Origin: Desulfobacterales bacterium
GTDB taxonomy: Bacteria > Desulfobacterota > DSM-4660 > Desulfatiglandales > B25-G16
Length of the DNA stretch: 7,962 bases
Assembly (NCBI GenBank): GCA_013375385.1
Contig: JABXJY010000120.1
Coordinates: 1 to 7,962, forward strand
Direction: 5' to 3'
Shown: positions 1-6,623 of the stretch, in pieces
How the letters are laid out: every line of letters starts with the position of its first letter
How positions within the stretch are numbered: the stretch's first letter is position 1
The notes under the pieces: model-generated
Database searches by the model: none
The model's input: the letters and a program-made list of their open reading frames with translations, nothing else
What the model was told of the DNA's origin: nothing
Translations under genes and position numbers: made by a program

Positions 1-345
1 TTGCTCTTGCCTTGCATAGAGAGCTGCTATTTCAAAGTAGACCTTCCGAAACTTGACCGGTTCCTTCTCCACGATCGATTCAAAGACCTTCAGGGCATCC
101 CCATATTGTTTCATCGCCCTGTAGGTGAGGCCAAGATAATACTGGAATTCGAGGTTGGCAGGCTCCAATTCGATGGCCTTTTCAAGGGAGCGAATGGCCT
201 CCTGGTAAGAGGCAGCCTCAAAGGCCTCAACACCGTCTACAAAATAATTCATGGCACTTTGCTGGGCAGATGCAAAGGAGGGAAAAGACAGGAAGATCAG
301 CAACACAGTGACGGGGAAAAAGAATCTCTTCAGGAACTCACGCAT
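1..345 (-). CDS. Exported TPR-repeat protein, N-terminal 115 residues (cut by window start)
   Basis: The minus strand from ATG at 345-343 stays open to the window edge, giving 115 residues of a longer protein. Residues 1-27 form a signal peptide: basic MREFLKR, a hydrophobic stretch at about 8-22, and a probable cleavage site after ASA at 25-27, so the protein is exported. Residues from about 31 onward read as tandem tetratricopeptide repeats, with helix pairs at about 31-64 and 65-98 and a third starting near 99. Typical TPR signatures are visible: A-x-Y-x-x-A around YQEAIRSLEKAIELEP and YYLGLTYRAMKQYGDALKVFE. TPR proteins are scaffolds, so no enzymatic role can be given. A GGAG lies 10 bases before the ATG, and a good promoter sits in the 72-base gap upstream, so it is probably transcribed independently of the radical SAM gene. 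Confidence 0.85.
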   Translation of the reverse strand, partial: MREFLKRFFFPVTVLLIFLSFPSFASAQQSAMNYFVDGVEAFEAASYQEAIRSLEKAIELEPANLEFQYYLGLTYRAMKQYGDALKVFESIVEKEPVKFRKVYFEIAALYARQEQ

Positions 346-374
346 ATTGACCCTACTCCGTTGAGATTGAGGTT

Positions 375-406
375 GTTATATATTACAGATTACGATTTGT
401 TGTCAA
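375..406 (-). promoter_or_regulatory. Probable sigma-70-type promoter for the TPR gene
   Basis: On the minus strand a perfect TTGACA (406-401) is followed by an AT-rich stretch with several overlapping -10 candidates: TATATA at 382-377 (18-base spacer, 4 of 6 matches) or TATAAC at 380-375 (20-base spacer, 5 of 6 matches). It starts 12 bases after the radical SAM stop codon and ends about 30 bases before the TPR start codon. The -35 is convincing; the exact -10 is not settled. I see no hairpin followed by a T-run in this gap, so read-through from the upstream operon remains possible. Confidence 0.6.
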
Positions 407-417
407 GAACTTTCTTT

Positions 418-1767
418 TTAACGGACAAAACCGGCAAATAGTCTGAGCTGGCGGAGCAATGACAAAGGATTCCCCTGTTTGAGCCGGGCCAATATATAGG
501 CAGGCCTCACGTAATAGGATATATAGGCCTTCCTGATCATCTTGTTCAGGAAGATGGGGCTGTGGCCCTCACGACAGGTGGGAAAGCTCATATCCGAATC
601 AGGTGCATCCGGTGACGAGGAAGTCAAGGCCCCAATGGCAGTGCCTGGATAGGGTGTGGCTACATGAAAGGATGCGTAGGCAGGATTCAGGTTCCTGGCA
701 AATTCTATTGTTTCTTCCATTTCGGAACGTGTCTCCCCGGGAAAACCGAGCATGAAAAAACAGGCGGTCTCAATTCCTGCTTCATGGGTGAGGCGGATTC
801 CTTCTTGAATGGTGTCACCATCTATCCTTTTTCTTGTATCCGTGAGGATACGGGATGAGCCGGATTCGACGCCATAATGAATAAGACGGCAACCGGCCCG
901 CTTCATGCGCTTGAGAAGCACAGCATCCACAGCGTCTGCCCGAGTCTGGCAGCACCAGATAAAGGGATAGTTCCGGGCGATAAGCTGGTCGCATATCTCT
1001 AGAGCGCGCTCCCTGTTTGTAGTAAATTCCAGATCTATGAAGTATCCGTACCGGAAACCAGAGATTGTAACCGCCTGTTCAATCTCTACCATAAGCCCCT
1101 CGATCGGCTTATAGCGTACCCCGGGGCCGTACATGGTCTTCAGACAGAAGGTACACCCGTAGGGACAGCCCCTGGAGGTCTCAAAGAGGGCAAAGGGCCT
1201 TCCCAGGAGTTCGTATGCGTATCGGGGAGGGTCAATCAGGTGAAAGGCGGGGGCAGGGAGGTTGCTGAGGCTGGTGGGAAGGGCCCTGCCTGTTTGACAG
1301 GCTTTACCGTCTTTGCGGAAAACAATACCGGGTATGGCGCTCCAGTCTTCTAGTGTTACAAGGGCGAGGAGTCTTTGCTCCGGCTCCCCCACAATAACTG
1401 CCCTGGCCCTCGTTTGGTTGAGCATTGCCTGGGGAAAGATGGAACCATGGACACCCATAATCAGGAGCTTGTCAGAAGGGAGTGAACGGGCAAGATCGAC
1501 AAAATACCCAATCTCCAGATTGGGGCATTGCCATCTGTCCAGGGGAGATGAGGTCAGTCCGATCCAGTCAGATTCCGGGGCCGAACGCTTGAGCTTTGCA
1601 TGCCAGCCGCGGTCAACGCGGCCGTCGACGATGCGTACCGTGAATCCCGCCTTTTCCAGCAAGGATGCGCTGATCATGAGACTGAGGGGCGGCCACGGCC
1701 GGTTGAAGCGTCTCCCCTTTCGGCTGATCCTTTTCCCCCAGCCAGGATTGATGAGTAGGATATTCAT
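418..1767 (-). CDS. Radical SAM protein with B12-binding-like N-terminal domain
   Basis: A 449-residue enzyme of the cobalamin-binding radical SAM class (class B type). Residues 1-140 look like a Rossmann-type B12-binding domain: MNILLINPGW at the start, PPLSL at 26-30, a GVHG at 105-108 in place of the usual GGPH-type turn, and VIVGEPE at 124-130. I see no DxHxxG motif, so any cobalamin would bind base-off without a His ligand, or not at all. The radical SAM barrel follows with the 4Fe-4S motif C201-x3-C205-x2-C208 in SRGCPYGCTFC, a YFIDLEFTTN strand (242-251), GVESGS (299-304) and the LGFPGE loop (340-345). The basic, aromatic C-terminal tail (about 410-449) may touch the membrane. Its ATG overlaps the upstream stop as ATGA, with AAGGAA 8 bases before it, so it is translationally coupled to the GT-C-like gene. 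Methyl transfer or another radical modification of a lipid or glycan is inference; the substrate is unknown. Confidence 0.9.
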   Translation of the reverse strand: MNILLINPGWGKRISRKGRRFNRPWPPLSLMISASLLEKAGFTVRIVDGRVDRGWHAKLKRSAPESDWIGLTSSPLDRWQCPNLEIGYFVDLARSLPSDKLLIMGVHGSIFPQAMLNQTRARAVIVGEPEQRLLALVTLEDWSAIPGIVFRKDGKACQTGRALPTSLSNLPAPAFHLIDPPRYAYELLGRPFALFETSRGCPYGCTFCLKTMYGPGVRYKPIEGLMVEIEQAVTISGFRYGYFIDLEFTTNRERALEICDQLIARNYPFIWCCQTRADAVDAVLLKRMKRAGCRLIHYGVESGSSRILTDTRKRIDGDTIQEGIRLTHEAGIETACFFMLGFPGETRSEMEETIEFARNLNPAYASFHVATPYPGTAIGALTSSSPDAPDSDMSFPTCREGHSPIFLNKMIRKAYISYYVRPAYILARLKQGNPLSLLRQLRLFAGFVR

Positions 1768-4409
1768 AAACCCAGTTCCTTAAGCCTTTCCCTCGCATAC
1801 CCTGCCCACCGGTCTTGGGGAAAGTCCTCAGTAACCTTCCTGAATACCTGGATGGCTTCTTTGGGCTTATGCAGCCTCAAGTGACAGATCCCTATGTGAT
1901 ATAAGACCTCAGGGAGCTTTCGGCTCTCCGGATAACGCGCGGCCATCTCTTTGAAGGCATCCAGGGCCTTTTGCCAGTCGCTTTCCTTAAAATAGGTGAT
2001 GGCAAAATGAAATGCGGTCTGGTCTATGATGGGCGACAGAGGAAACTTGCTCATTCCCTTTCCAAAAAACGCGCGCGCCTTTTCGTAATCTTCCTTCCTG
2101 AAATAATGCATTCCCTTGTTGTAGATGGTCGTGGCGTCGTTGTGATAATCCAGAAGTACGGTTACCACAAGGATAGACAGGATCCCGCCGCTTACCACCA
2201 TGAGGAGCTGCTTCTTATAGGGAAAATGAGGGAGGTGGACACGAAGCGAGGTTTGGCCAAGACAGGAGAAGAATCTTCGAGGGAATAGAGTCCTTACGGG
2301 TTTTAGTGAAGCCAGGATAATTATCAATCCAAGGAGAGTCAGCCCAACTCCCAGATAATTGGGAAAGGACCGTCCAAAATAGAGACGAACCCTTTGTTGC
2401 GTCGGGTAGATGAGCATAAAAGAGGGTGAAACCAGGTAGATCCGGTCTGCGCCCTCAACATGCCAGTTGGGATGATACGATACCCTGATAAGATGAGGGC
2501 GGTCTATGTTGGTGGTTTCAATAATGATTTCTTCGGGCCGAATGGTCTCCCTGATGGAACCTCCTGTTGGGTTCATCGGGTTCCTTGAGTTTGTTGGGTT
2601 TGAGATTGGGTTCTCAGGGAGTTGATCCTTAATGATAGTCTTGAAGTGGATGGCATCTGACGGATCGAGTTTATCTTTAAAGACGATGCGGGTGTCAAGA
2701 TCGCCCCTTCTGAACCACTCGAAGGCCTTATGTCGCCAGTTCTTTGTAATCATGAGGGTCGGCTTATAGCCAAGCACCGAGACATATGTGTCCGGATTCT
2801 TTCTCAGCCGATAAATGGTATAGGGTGGATAATCCTTCTCACGGATCGCATCCGGGGATCTTTCAAGTGCCTTCCTGACATCATCCGTCACTACGATAAA
2901 ATGACTGACATTGAACATTTTTAGATGTTCCAGCCCTCTTTTAAAGTTCAACCTGGAATAGTTATAGTTTGAAAGCGGGCATGAGGGCCTACGAGAAATT
3001 TCGGATTGAAGATAGAAGACAAAAGGAGATGAAATGCTCGATTGAATGTAGAGCCCCTCCAGGGTAGATCGTCCTGAAAAGAGGGGCAGGCTTTCAAAGG
3101 CACGTACAGAACCCACCGCCCGATTCTGCAAATCATGCTCATATACCACCCTCGGATCCTGACAGGATCCCTTCAGGTACTCGTTAACGGCCCGGAATTG
3201 GGGCCAGGGTTTTTTGGCCTCAAACCCGGAGTAGTCCCATTCGATCCACCTGGGGATATAGCTAACGTATTCGTTGACCCAGAAAACGGTCAAGAATGCG
3301 AGGAGTGGTGCTATCAGTAAACGGACGTTAATCGGCTCAGCTATAAAACCTATTCCCATTGCCGCAAGAAGGAGGAGAAAAAATTGAACATAGGGCAGGA
3401 ATCGAATGTCGACTACATTAATGTTATAGGCGATAAGATAAAATGCCCCTGCCACGAAGATAATGAACCAGAAATAGCAGAGAACATGTGCATGTCTTTG
3501 AACAAGCTTTTTTGCCTTGATGCTCCTGGTCAGGATCAGGAGACTACCCATTAATGCAAAGACGATAAGGGGGATGAGTATTGTGGGAAATACCTGGGAT
3601 ACTCCATCCAGGACACCCACGAAATGAAAGGCTGTGGTATGCGGAGTAAACCAGAGGAGCTGGATAAGCCAGAAGCCGAGCAGGAGAAAGGCAAGGGTGT
3701 TTACTCTCAAATAGTACGAGAGTTTTCTCAAGAAATCATCGGTCGTAAAGAGAAAAAACGTGGTGGCAAACACGGCAAAAAGAAGGGTATATCCGTGGGA
3801 GAGGCCGATTATTGTTAAAATCAGGGCATTGATACGTGCGTACCTGTTTTCCCTAATACCCCGGTAGAAAGTCCCTGTGTAGAGCACGAGCAAGGCGAAA
3901 CCCAGACTGTAGGCAAATTCTCCTGAGAGGGTACTTGGGATGTTACCTCCCCACATGGAGTTGGCTTCCATGAATAGAAAGGGAAGGGTGAAAATAGCGC
4001 CTATTGTCGGAATTGGGGATGGCTGTCGCAGAAACCTTAAACATCCATAGGCACACAGAGGCAGAAGAAAGATACCGAGCACGGTTACCACTTTAAAGGC
4101 GATTTGAAGTGGCACAAAGACCTTTAGCAGGGCCATGATAAGGAATGGAAGAGGAAAGTAGAACTGGAACAGGGGGAAGCCTGCGTAATTGCCTGGCATC
4201 CAGCCTATGATCTTGCCCCTGGGAAGGAGCGTGTGGATTAGGTAATCTGCTGCAGCATAATGGGAGGGGGTGTCTCCGCCCGTGGTGATGGTTTTTGAAA
4301 AGAGGCATGCAGGTGTAAAGTAGCTCAGGAGAAAACCATAGACAATGGCAAAGACAACAAGATGAACGGCTAAATCAAGACCCTTTTCTTTTAAACTGAA
4401 GTGCGACAA
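1764..4409 (-). CDS. GT-C-like polytopic membrane protein (PTPS-related class) with C-terminal TPR domain
   Basis: An 881-residue inner-membrane protein. About 12 hydrophobic segments lie between residues 13 and 380, one at about 684-700 and one at 735-753. The first external loop carries TTGGDTPSHY (42-51) and GKIIGWMPGNYAGFPLFQFYFP (65-86), which I recognise as the signature of the family named '6-pyruvoyl-tetrahydropterin synthase related', membrane proteins resembling GT-C glycosyltransferases; D46 would be the candidate catalytic acid. Residues 385-680 form a large soluble region, probably periplasmic. A basic stretch (703-734) should be cytoplasmic, so the final TM places the TPR block (about 760-881, three repeats, TPR_6/YbgF-like) outside. 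The start is TTG: an in-frame TAA lies one codon upstream, GGGGG is 6 bases before, and no ATG or GTG occurs before the GGD motif. It overlaps the upstream gene by 35 bases. An oddity is an in-frame NPx repeat at residues 604-615. Glycosyl transfer from a lipid-linked donor is plausible but unproven. Confidence 0.85.
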   Translation of the reverse strand: MSHFSLKEKGLDLAVHLVVFAIVYGFLLSYFTPACLFSKTITTGGDTPSHYAAADYLIHTLLPRGKIIGWMPGNYAGFPLFQFYFPLPFLIMALLKVFVPLQIAFKVVTVLGIFLLPLCAYGCLRFLRQPSPIPTIGAIFTLPFLFMEANSMWGGNIPSTLSGEFAYSLGFALLVLYTGTFYRGIRENRYARINALILTIIGLSHGYTLLFAVFATTFFLFTTDDFLRKLSYYLRVNTLAFLLLGFWLIQLLWFTPHTTAFHFVGVLDGVSQVFPTILIPLIVFALMGSLLILTRSIKAKKLVQRHAHVLCYFWFIIFVAGAFYLIAYNINVVDIRFLPYVQFFLLLLAAMGIGFIAEPINVRLLIAPLLAFLTVFWVNEYVSYIPRWIEWDYSGFEAKKPWPQFRAVNEYLKGSCQDPRVVYEHDLQNRAVGSVRAFESLPLFSGRSTLEGLYIQSSISSPFVFYLQSEISRRPSCPLSNYNYSRLNFKRGLEHLKMFNVSHFIVVTDDVRKALERSPDAIREKDYPPYTIYRLRKNPDTYVSVLGYKPTLMITKNWRHKAFEWFRRGDLDTRIVFKDKLDPSDAIHFKTIIKDQLPENPISNPTNSRNPMNPTGGSIRETIRPEEIIIETTNIDRPHLIRVSYHPNWHVEGADRIYLVSPSFMLIYPTQQRVRLYFGRSFPNYLGVGLTLLGLIIILASLKPVRTLFPRRFFSCLGQTSLRVHLPHFPYKKQLLMVVSGGILSILVVTVLLDYHNDATTIYNKGMHYFRKEDYEKARAFFGKGMSKFPLSPIIDQTAFHFAITYFKESDWQKALDAFKEMAARYPESRKLPEVLYHIGICHLRLHKPKEAIQVFRKVTEDFPQDRWAGYARERLKELGL
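1776..1781 (-). promoter_or_regulatory. Ribosome binding site of the radical SAM gene
   Basis: AAGGAA on the minus strand lies inside the last codons of the GT-C-like gene, 8 bases before the radical SAM ATG. It supports the ATGA start-stop overlap (1767-1764) as the true start and indicates translational coupling. Confidence 0.7.
2565..2612 (-). repeat. In-frame 9-bp tandem repeat encoding Asn-Pro-x units
   Basis: Inside the GT-C-like gene, the coding strand holds four consecutive 9-base units with consensus AACCCAACA: AACCCAACA (2600-2592), AACTCAAGG (2591-2583), AACCCGATG (2582-2574) and AACCCAACA (2573-2565). They are preceded by a related 12-base unit starting AACCCAATC (2612-2601). They encode the triplets NPT, NSR, NPM and NPT at residues 604-615. 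Because the unit is a multiple of three, copy-number change would keep the frame. The tract sits in the predicted extracytoplasmic part, where it looks like a linker insertion. Confidence 0.75.
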
Positions 4410-5205
4410 GGATTACCCCCAGTACGATTGCAACGCCAAGCCAGAAAAGTTTTGTTCGCCTGAACCAGTTCTCATCTTTTACCACCTTTACAAGGGCCCT
4501 GGCAACAGCGGTATAGTGGCTGGCTTCGGAATCGTATTCAAAGTAGCAGAAGACCGGGTAGCTGGCACCTGAAAGGGCAGAGAAATTGGTAATCTCAAAG
4601 ACCACCGCTTTTTCAGACCTGGGATCTATGTCAAGATCGATCTGGGATCTTGGTGTTGAAAGTTCTTTGGGGAGGACGAGGGTTGCTCGAGCCTTCCTTG
4701 GCTCGAATCCTAAGTTCTTTACACTGAAGCGTAGGTCCCCGGCTGTTTCCAGTGTGATGTCACTACCCAAACAAAGCAAGTCGGGGTTTGCCTCTTGTCT
4801 AAAGTGGAACGTTGTGCAAGAAACAGCCGAAAAGGGGTATTGATTGGCGTCGTGGAAATCGACAAGGACAGTCAAGGGATAGCGACCTTTTCTGATCCTG
4901 GCGAGGCTTCTTTCGAAAAGTACTGTATCTGCCTCTCCGGGATCGAGCCGTCCTTTAACTGGGCCGCGGTGTCGCTCAGACAGGAGGATTAGGTGAACCT
5001 GGACACTGTGGGCGGGTCCGGTTCCTTTGTTAGTGGCTGTAACCCGCACCTTGAGCAGATCGCCTGCTACTGTCACCCCGGTCTGGGTCTCGATCCTAAG
5101 GATGCCGGCTGTCACTGAGGTATTGGAGCCAAACATCCAGACAAGAAAGGTCAGAAACAGGCCCAATTGTGGGGATCGTCTGGCAAACATGCGGTAAGTC
5201 ATCAC
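4375..5205 (-). CDS. Secreted, C-terminally membrane-anchored protein with two probable Ig-like domains
   Basis: A 276-residue protein of uncertain family. An N-terminal signal peptide (hydrophobic core LGLFLTFLVWMF at 14-25) has a likely cleavage site after SVTA, near 33. Residues about 36-135 and 140-240 each look like a beta-sandwich: VAGDLLKVRVTATNKGTGPA (47-65) and AGDLRFSVKNLGFEPRKA (155-172) have the 'tension with N-x-G' pattern of CARDB/NEW3-type domains. A single TM helix (253-270) followed by FKRKGS would anchor it with a short cytoplasmic tail, leaving the body periplasmic. The start is GTG at 5205-5203, immediately followed by ATG at 5202; GGAG (5216-5213) is 7 bases from the GTG, favouring that start. 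It follows dinB by 13 bases and overlaps the GT-C-like gene by 35 bases, so it is probably a partner of that membrane protein. No catalytic motif is visible; a binding or assembly role is inferred. Confidence 0.8.
   Translation of the reverse strand: MMTYRMFARRSPQLGLFLTFLVWMFGSNTSVTAGILRIETQTGVTVAGDLLKVRVTATNKGTGPAHSVQVHLILLSERHRGPVKGRLDPGEADTVLFERSLARIRKGRYPLTVLVDFHDANQYPFSAVSCTTFHFRQEANPDLLCLGSDITLETAGDLRFSVKNLGFEPRKARATLVLPKELSTPRSQIDLDIDPRSEKAVVFEITNFSALSGASYPVFCYFEYDSEASHYTAVARALVKVVKDENWFRRTKLFWLGVAIVLGVILVALQFKRKGS
4416..4420 (-). promoter_or_regulatory. SD-like G-run deciding the TTG start of the GT-C-like gene
   Basis: GGGGG followed by T on the minus strand lies 6 bases before TTG (4409-4407). 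An in-frame TAA at 4415-4413 excludes any earlier start. The site lies inside the reading frame of the preceding gene, so ribosomes finishing that gene could reinitiate here. Confidence 0.5.
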
Positions 5206-5218
5206 AAGGTCGCTCCAT

Positions 5219-6373
5219 CTACGCTCTTCCCTTTTTTATCATCCTTTTGCCAAACCTCCTCTTTATCTCATCCATGGTCTCATCTACCCTTTGCTCCTTT
5301 TCTTGTGCCTGCCATTCCCCGAAGAGATCCATCTGATACCCTTCTCTACTCTCTCTCAGCTTTGAGACAGCAACCCCTATGAGCCTGACCTTTTTTCTCA
5401 GAGGGTAATTCAAAAGTAATTCTATGGCAGAATCCGATATGATCTTGGTACTATCTGTGGGATAGTCGATGGTTCTGCTCTTGCTCATTTCGGAGAAATC
5501 ATCAAACTTTATCTTGAGGGTGATAGTCCTGCCCTTGAGCCCCTCGCGCCTCAATCTCCAGGCCACATCATCTGCGTGGGAGCGTAGCAACTCCGTTAAA
5601 TAGGCGGTGTCCTTGGTATCCGATGGAAGAGTCTCCTCCGAACTGAGAGATTTGATCTCTCTTTCAGGGATCACCTCAGAGCAATCCCTGCCATTGGCAA
5701 GTTCGTGCAGTCTTGAGCCTGAGCTTCCAAACCACCCGATCAATTGCTCTTTGCTGAATCTCTTTAAATCACCAACCGTTTTGACCCCATAATGCCTTAG
5801 CCTTTCAACTGTCCTTTTTCCAACGCCGGGGATCTTTTCCACAGGCAATCCCGACAAAAATGTATCCACCTCATCTGCTGATATTATGGTCAAACCATCC
5901 GGCTTGTTTATATCAGATGCAACCTTGGCCAGAAACTTATTGGGGGCGATACCTATCGAACACGTTAGGCCTGTCTCTTTGCCAATTCGGTCCTTTATGT
6001 GCCCGGCTATCTCCCCCGGGCTGCCTAAGAGATTCTCACTGCCTGTAATATCAAGATAGGCCTCATCAACAGATACCGGTTCAACGAGAGGTGTAAAATC
6101 CTTCACTATGTCCATGATTTTTTTGGAGACCTCCTTGTACCGCTCCATTCTTACCGGAAGAAAAATACCCTCAGGGCATTTTTTCCTTGCCTTAAATATG
6201 GGCATGGCAGAATAGACGCCGAATCTTCTGGCTTCATAACTGGCTGTAGAGACCACACCCCTGTTGGTAGAGCCGCCTACAATAACAGGTTTTCCTCCTA
6301 GAGGGGGATTATCCAGCACCTCAATCGCTGCAAAAAATGCATCCATATCGATATGAAGGATTGTTCTGGCCAA
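5219..6373 (-). CDS. dinB: DNA polymerase IV (Y-family translesion polymerase)
   Basis: A 384-residue Y-family polymerase that copies past damaged template bases. The palm motif HIDMDAFFAAIE (7-18) supplies D9, and SVDEAYLD (101-108) supplies D104 and E105, the metal-binding triad; F14 is the expected steric gate against ribonucleotides. The fingers motif YEARRFGV is at 46-53, and GIAPNKFLAKVASDINKP (141-158) is typical of DinB. A helix-hairpin-helix signature IPGVGKRT lies at 181-188, followed by the little-finger domain (about 240-340). The beta-clamp motif QMDLF (347-351) is followed by the charged helical tail common in longer Pol IV proteins. All key residues are present, so it should be active. 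The start is TTG, since the first ATG in frame is M10 inside the catalytic motif and an in-frame TAA lies five codons upstream. There is no convincing Shine-Dalgarno sequence and no LexA-type CTG-N10-CAG box upstream. Confidence 0.97.
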   Translation of the reverse strand: MARTILHIDMDAFFAAIEVLDNPPLGGKPVIVGGSTNRGVVSTASYEARRFGVYSAMPIFKARKKCPEGIFLPVRMERYKEVSKKIMDIVKDFTPLVEPVSVDEAYLDITGSENLLGSPGEIAGHIKDRIGKETGLTCSIGIAPNKFLAKVASDINKPDGLTIISADEVDTFLSGLPVEKIPGVGKRTVERLRHYGVKTVGDLKRFSKEQLIGWFGSSGSRLHELANGRDCSEVIPEREIKSLSSEETLPSDTKDTAYLTELLRSHADDVAWRLRREGLKGRTITLKIKFDDFSEMSKSRTIDYPTDSTKIISDSAIELLLNYPLRKKVRLIGVAVSKLRESREGYQMDLFGEWQAQEKEQRVDETMDEIKRRFGKRMIKKGRA

Positions 6374-6390
6374 TGTCGTTACTCGTTACT

Positions 6391-6426
6391 GCCTGCCCGC
6401 AACGCTCTCGCTTGCGAGGCGGGCGG
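6391..6426. repeat. 36-bp GC-rich palindromic insertion within the heptamer array
   Basis: A GC-rich block in an otherwise AT-rich gap. GCCCGC (6395-6400) pairs with GCGGGC (6419-6424), extended outward by CC/GG with a bulged T, and CTCG (6407-6410) pairs with CGAG (6415-6418) around CTTG. Removing exactly these 36 bases joins CT to GGTTA and regenerates a CTGGTTA heptamer identical to its neighbour. This supports its being a discrete insertion, probably a REP-like repeat present elsewhere in the genome. Confidence 0.7.
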
Positions 6427-6492
6427 GGTTACTGGTTATTTGTTAGGAATTTCTACTCCCTACTTGTCGCTTGTTCTTTTTCTTTTAACCGA

Positions 6493-6623
6493 TAACTAAT
6501 ACAAATGCATTAATAGAAAGGTCATTGCGAGTGAAACGAAGCAATCTCATAGAGAATGAGATTGCCACGCCCTTTGGGCTCGCAATGACAACATAAAACA
6601 TTTTAGTGCGTTTGTATTAGTAA
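6493..6623. mobile_element. 125-bp MITE-like element with TAA target duplication
   Basis: Terminal inverted repeats begin CTAATACAAA (6496-6505) and end TTTGTATTAG (6611-6620). The match continues inward to about 20 bp per end with three mismatches. The 125-bp body (6496-6620) is flanked by TAA at 6493-6495 and TAA at 6621-6623. Deleting the body plus one TAA restores consecutive heptamers TAACCGA, TAACAAA, TAACGAG, as expected for insertion with a 3-bp target duplication. There is no reading frame inside, so any movement would need a transposase in trans. The flanking TAA also belongs to the repeat unit, so the duplication could be coincidental. Confidence 0.6.
6521..6589. repeat. GTCATTGCGAG/CTCGCAATGAC palindrome inside the MITE-like element
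   Basis: A 69-bp near-palindrome. The outer arms GTCATTGCGAG (6521-6531) and CTCGCAATGAC (6579-6589) match perfectly over 11 bp. The inner arms GCAATCTCAT (6541-6550) and ATGAGATTGC (6556-6565) match perfectly over 10 bp around an AGAGA loop. The right side has an extra small hairpin, GCCC-TTT-GGGC (6569-6579), making the middle asymmetric. As I recall, palindromes with these ends recur in many unrelated bacterial genomes. As RNA it would fold into a long stem and could attenuate read-through from the EF-G gene into dinB, but it has no T-run and is not a classical terminator. Confidence 0.8.

Noticed and set aside
1..441. Plus-strand open frame of 146 codons
   Set aside because: It is the antisense of the exported TPR gene, whose minus-strand translation has a signal peptide and clear TPR motifs. 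The plus frame has no recognisable domain.
1313..1783. Plus-strand open frame of 156 codons
   Set aside because: It lies wholly antisense to the radical SAM gene and the end of the GT-C-like gene, and has no domain features.
6374..6450. LexA/SOS operator upstream of dinB
   Set aside because: No CTG-N10-CAG or other convincing palindromic operator was found; the only palindrome there is the GC-rich insertion.
6521..6589. Rho-independent terminator after the EF-G gene
   Set aside because: The stem is long and lacks a downstream T-run, and its ends match a dispersed palindrome type. It may weaken read-through but does not meet the terminator pattern.
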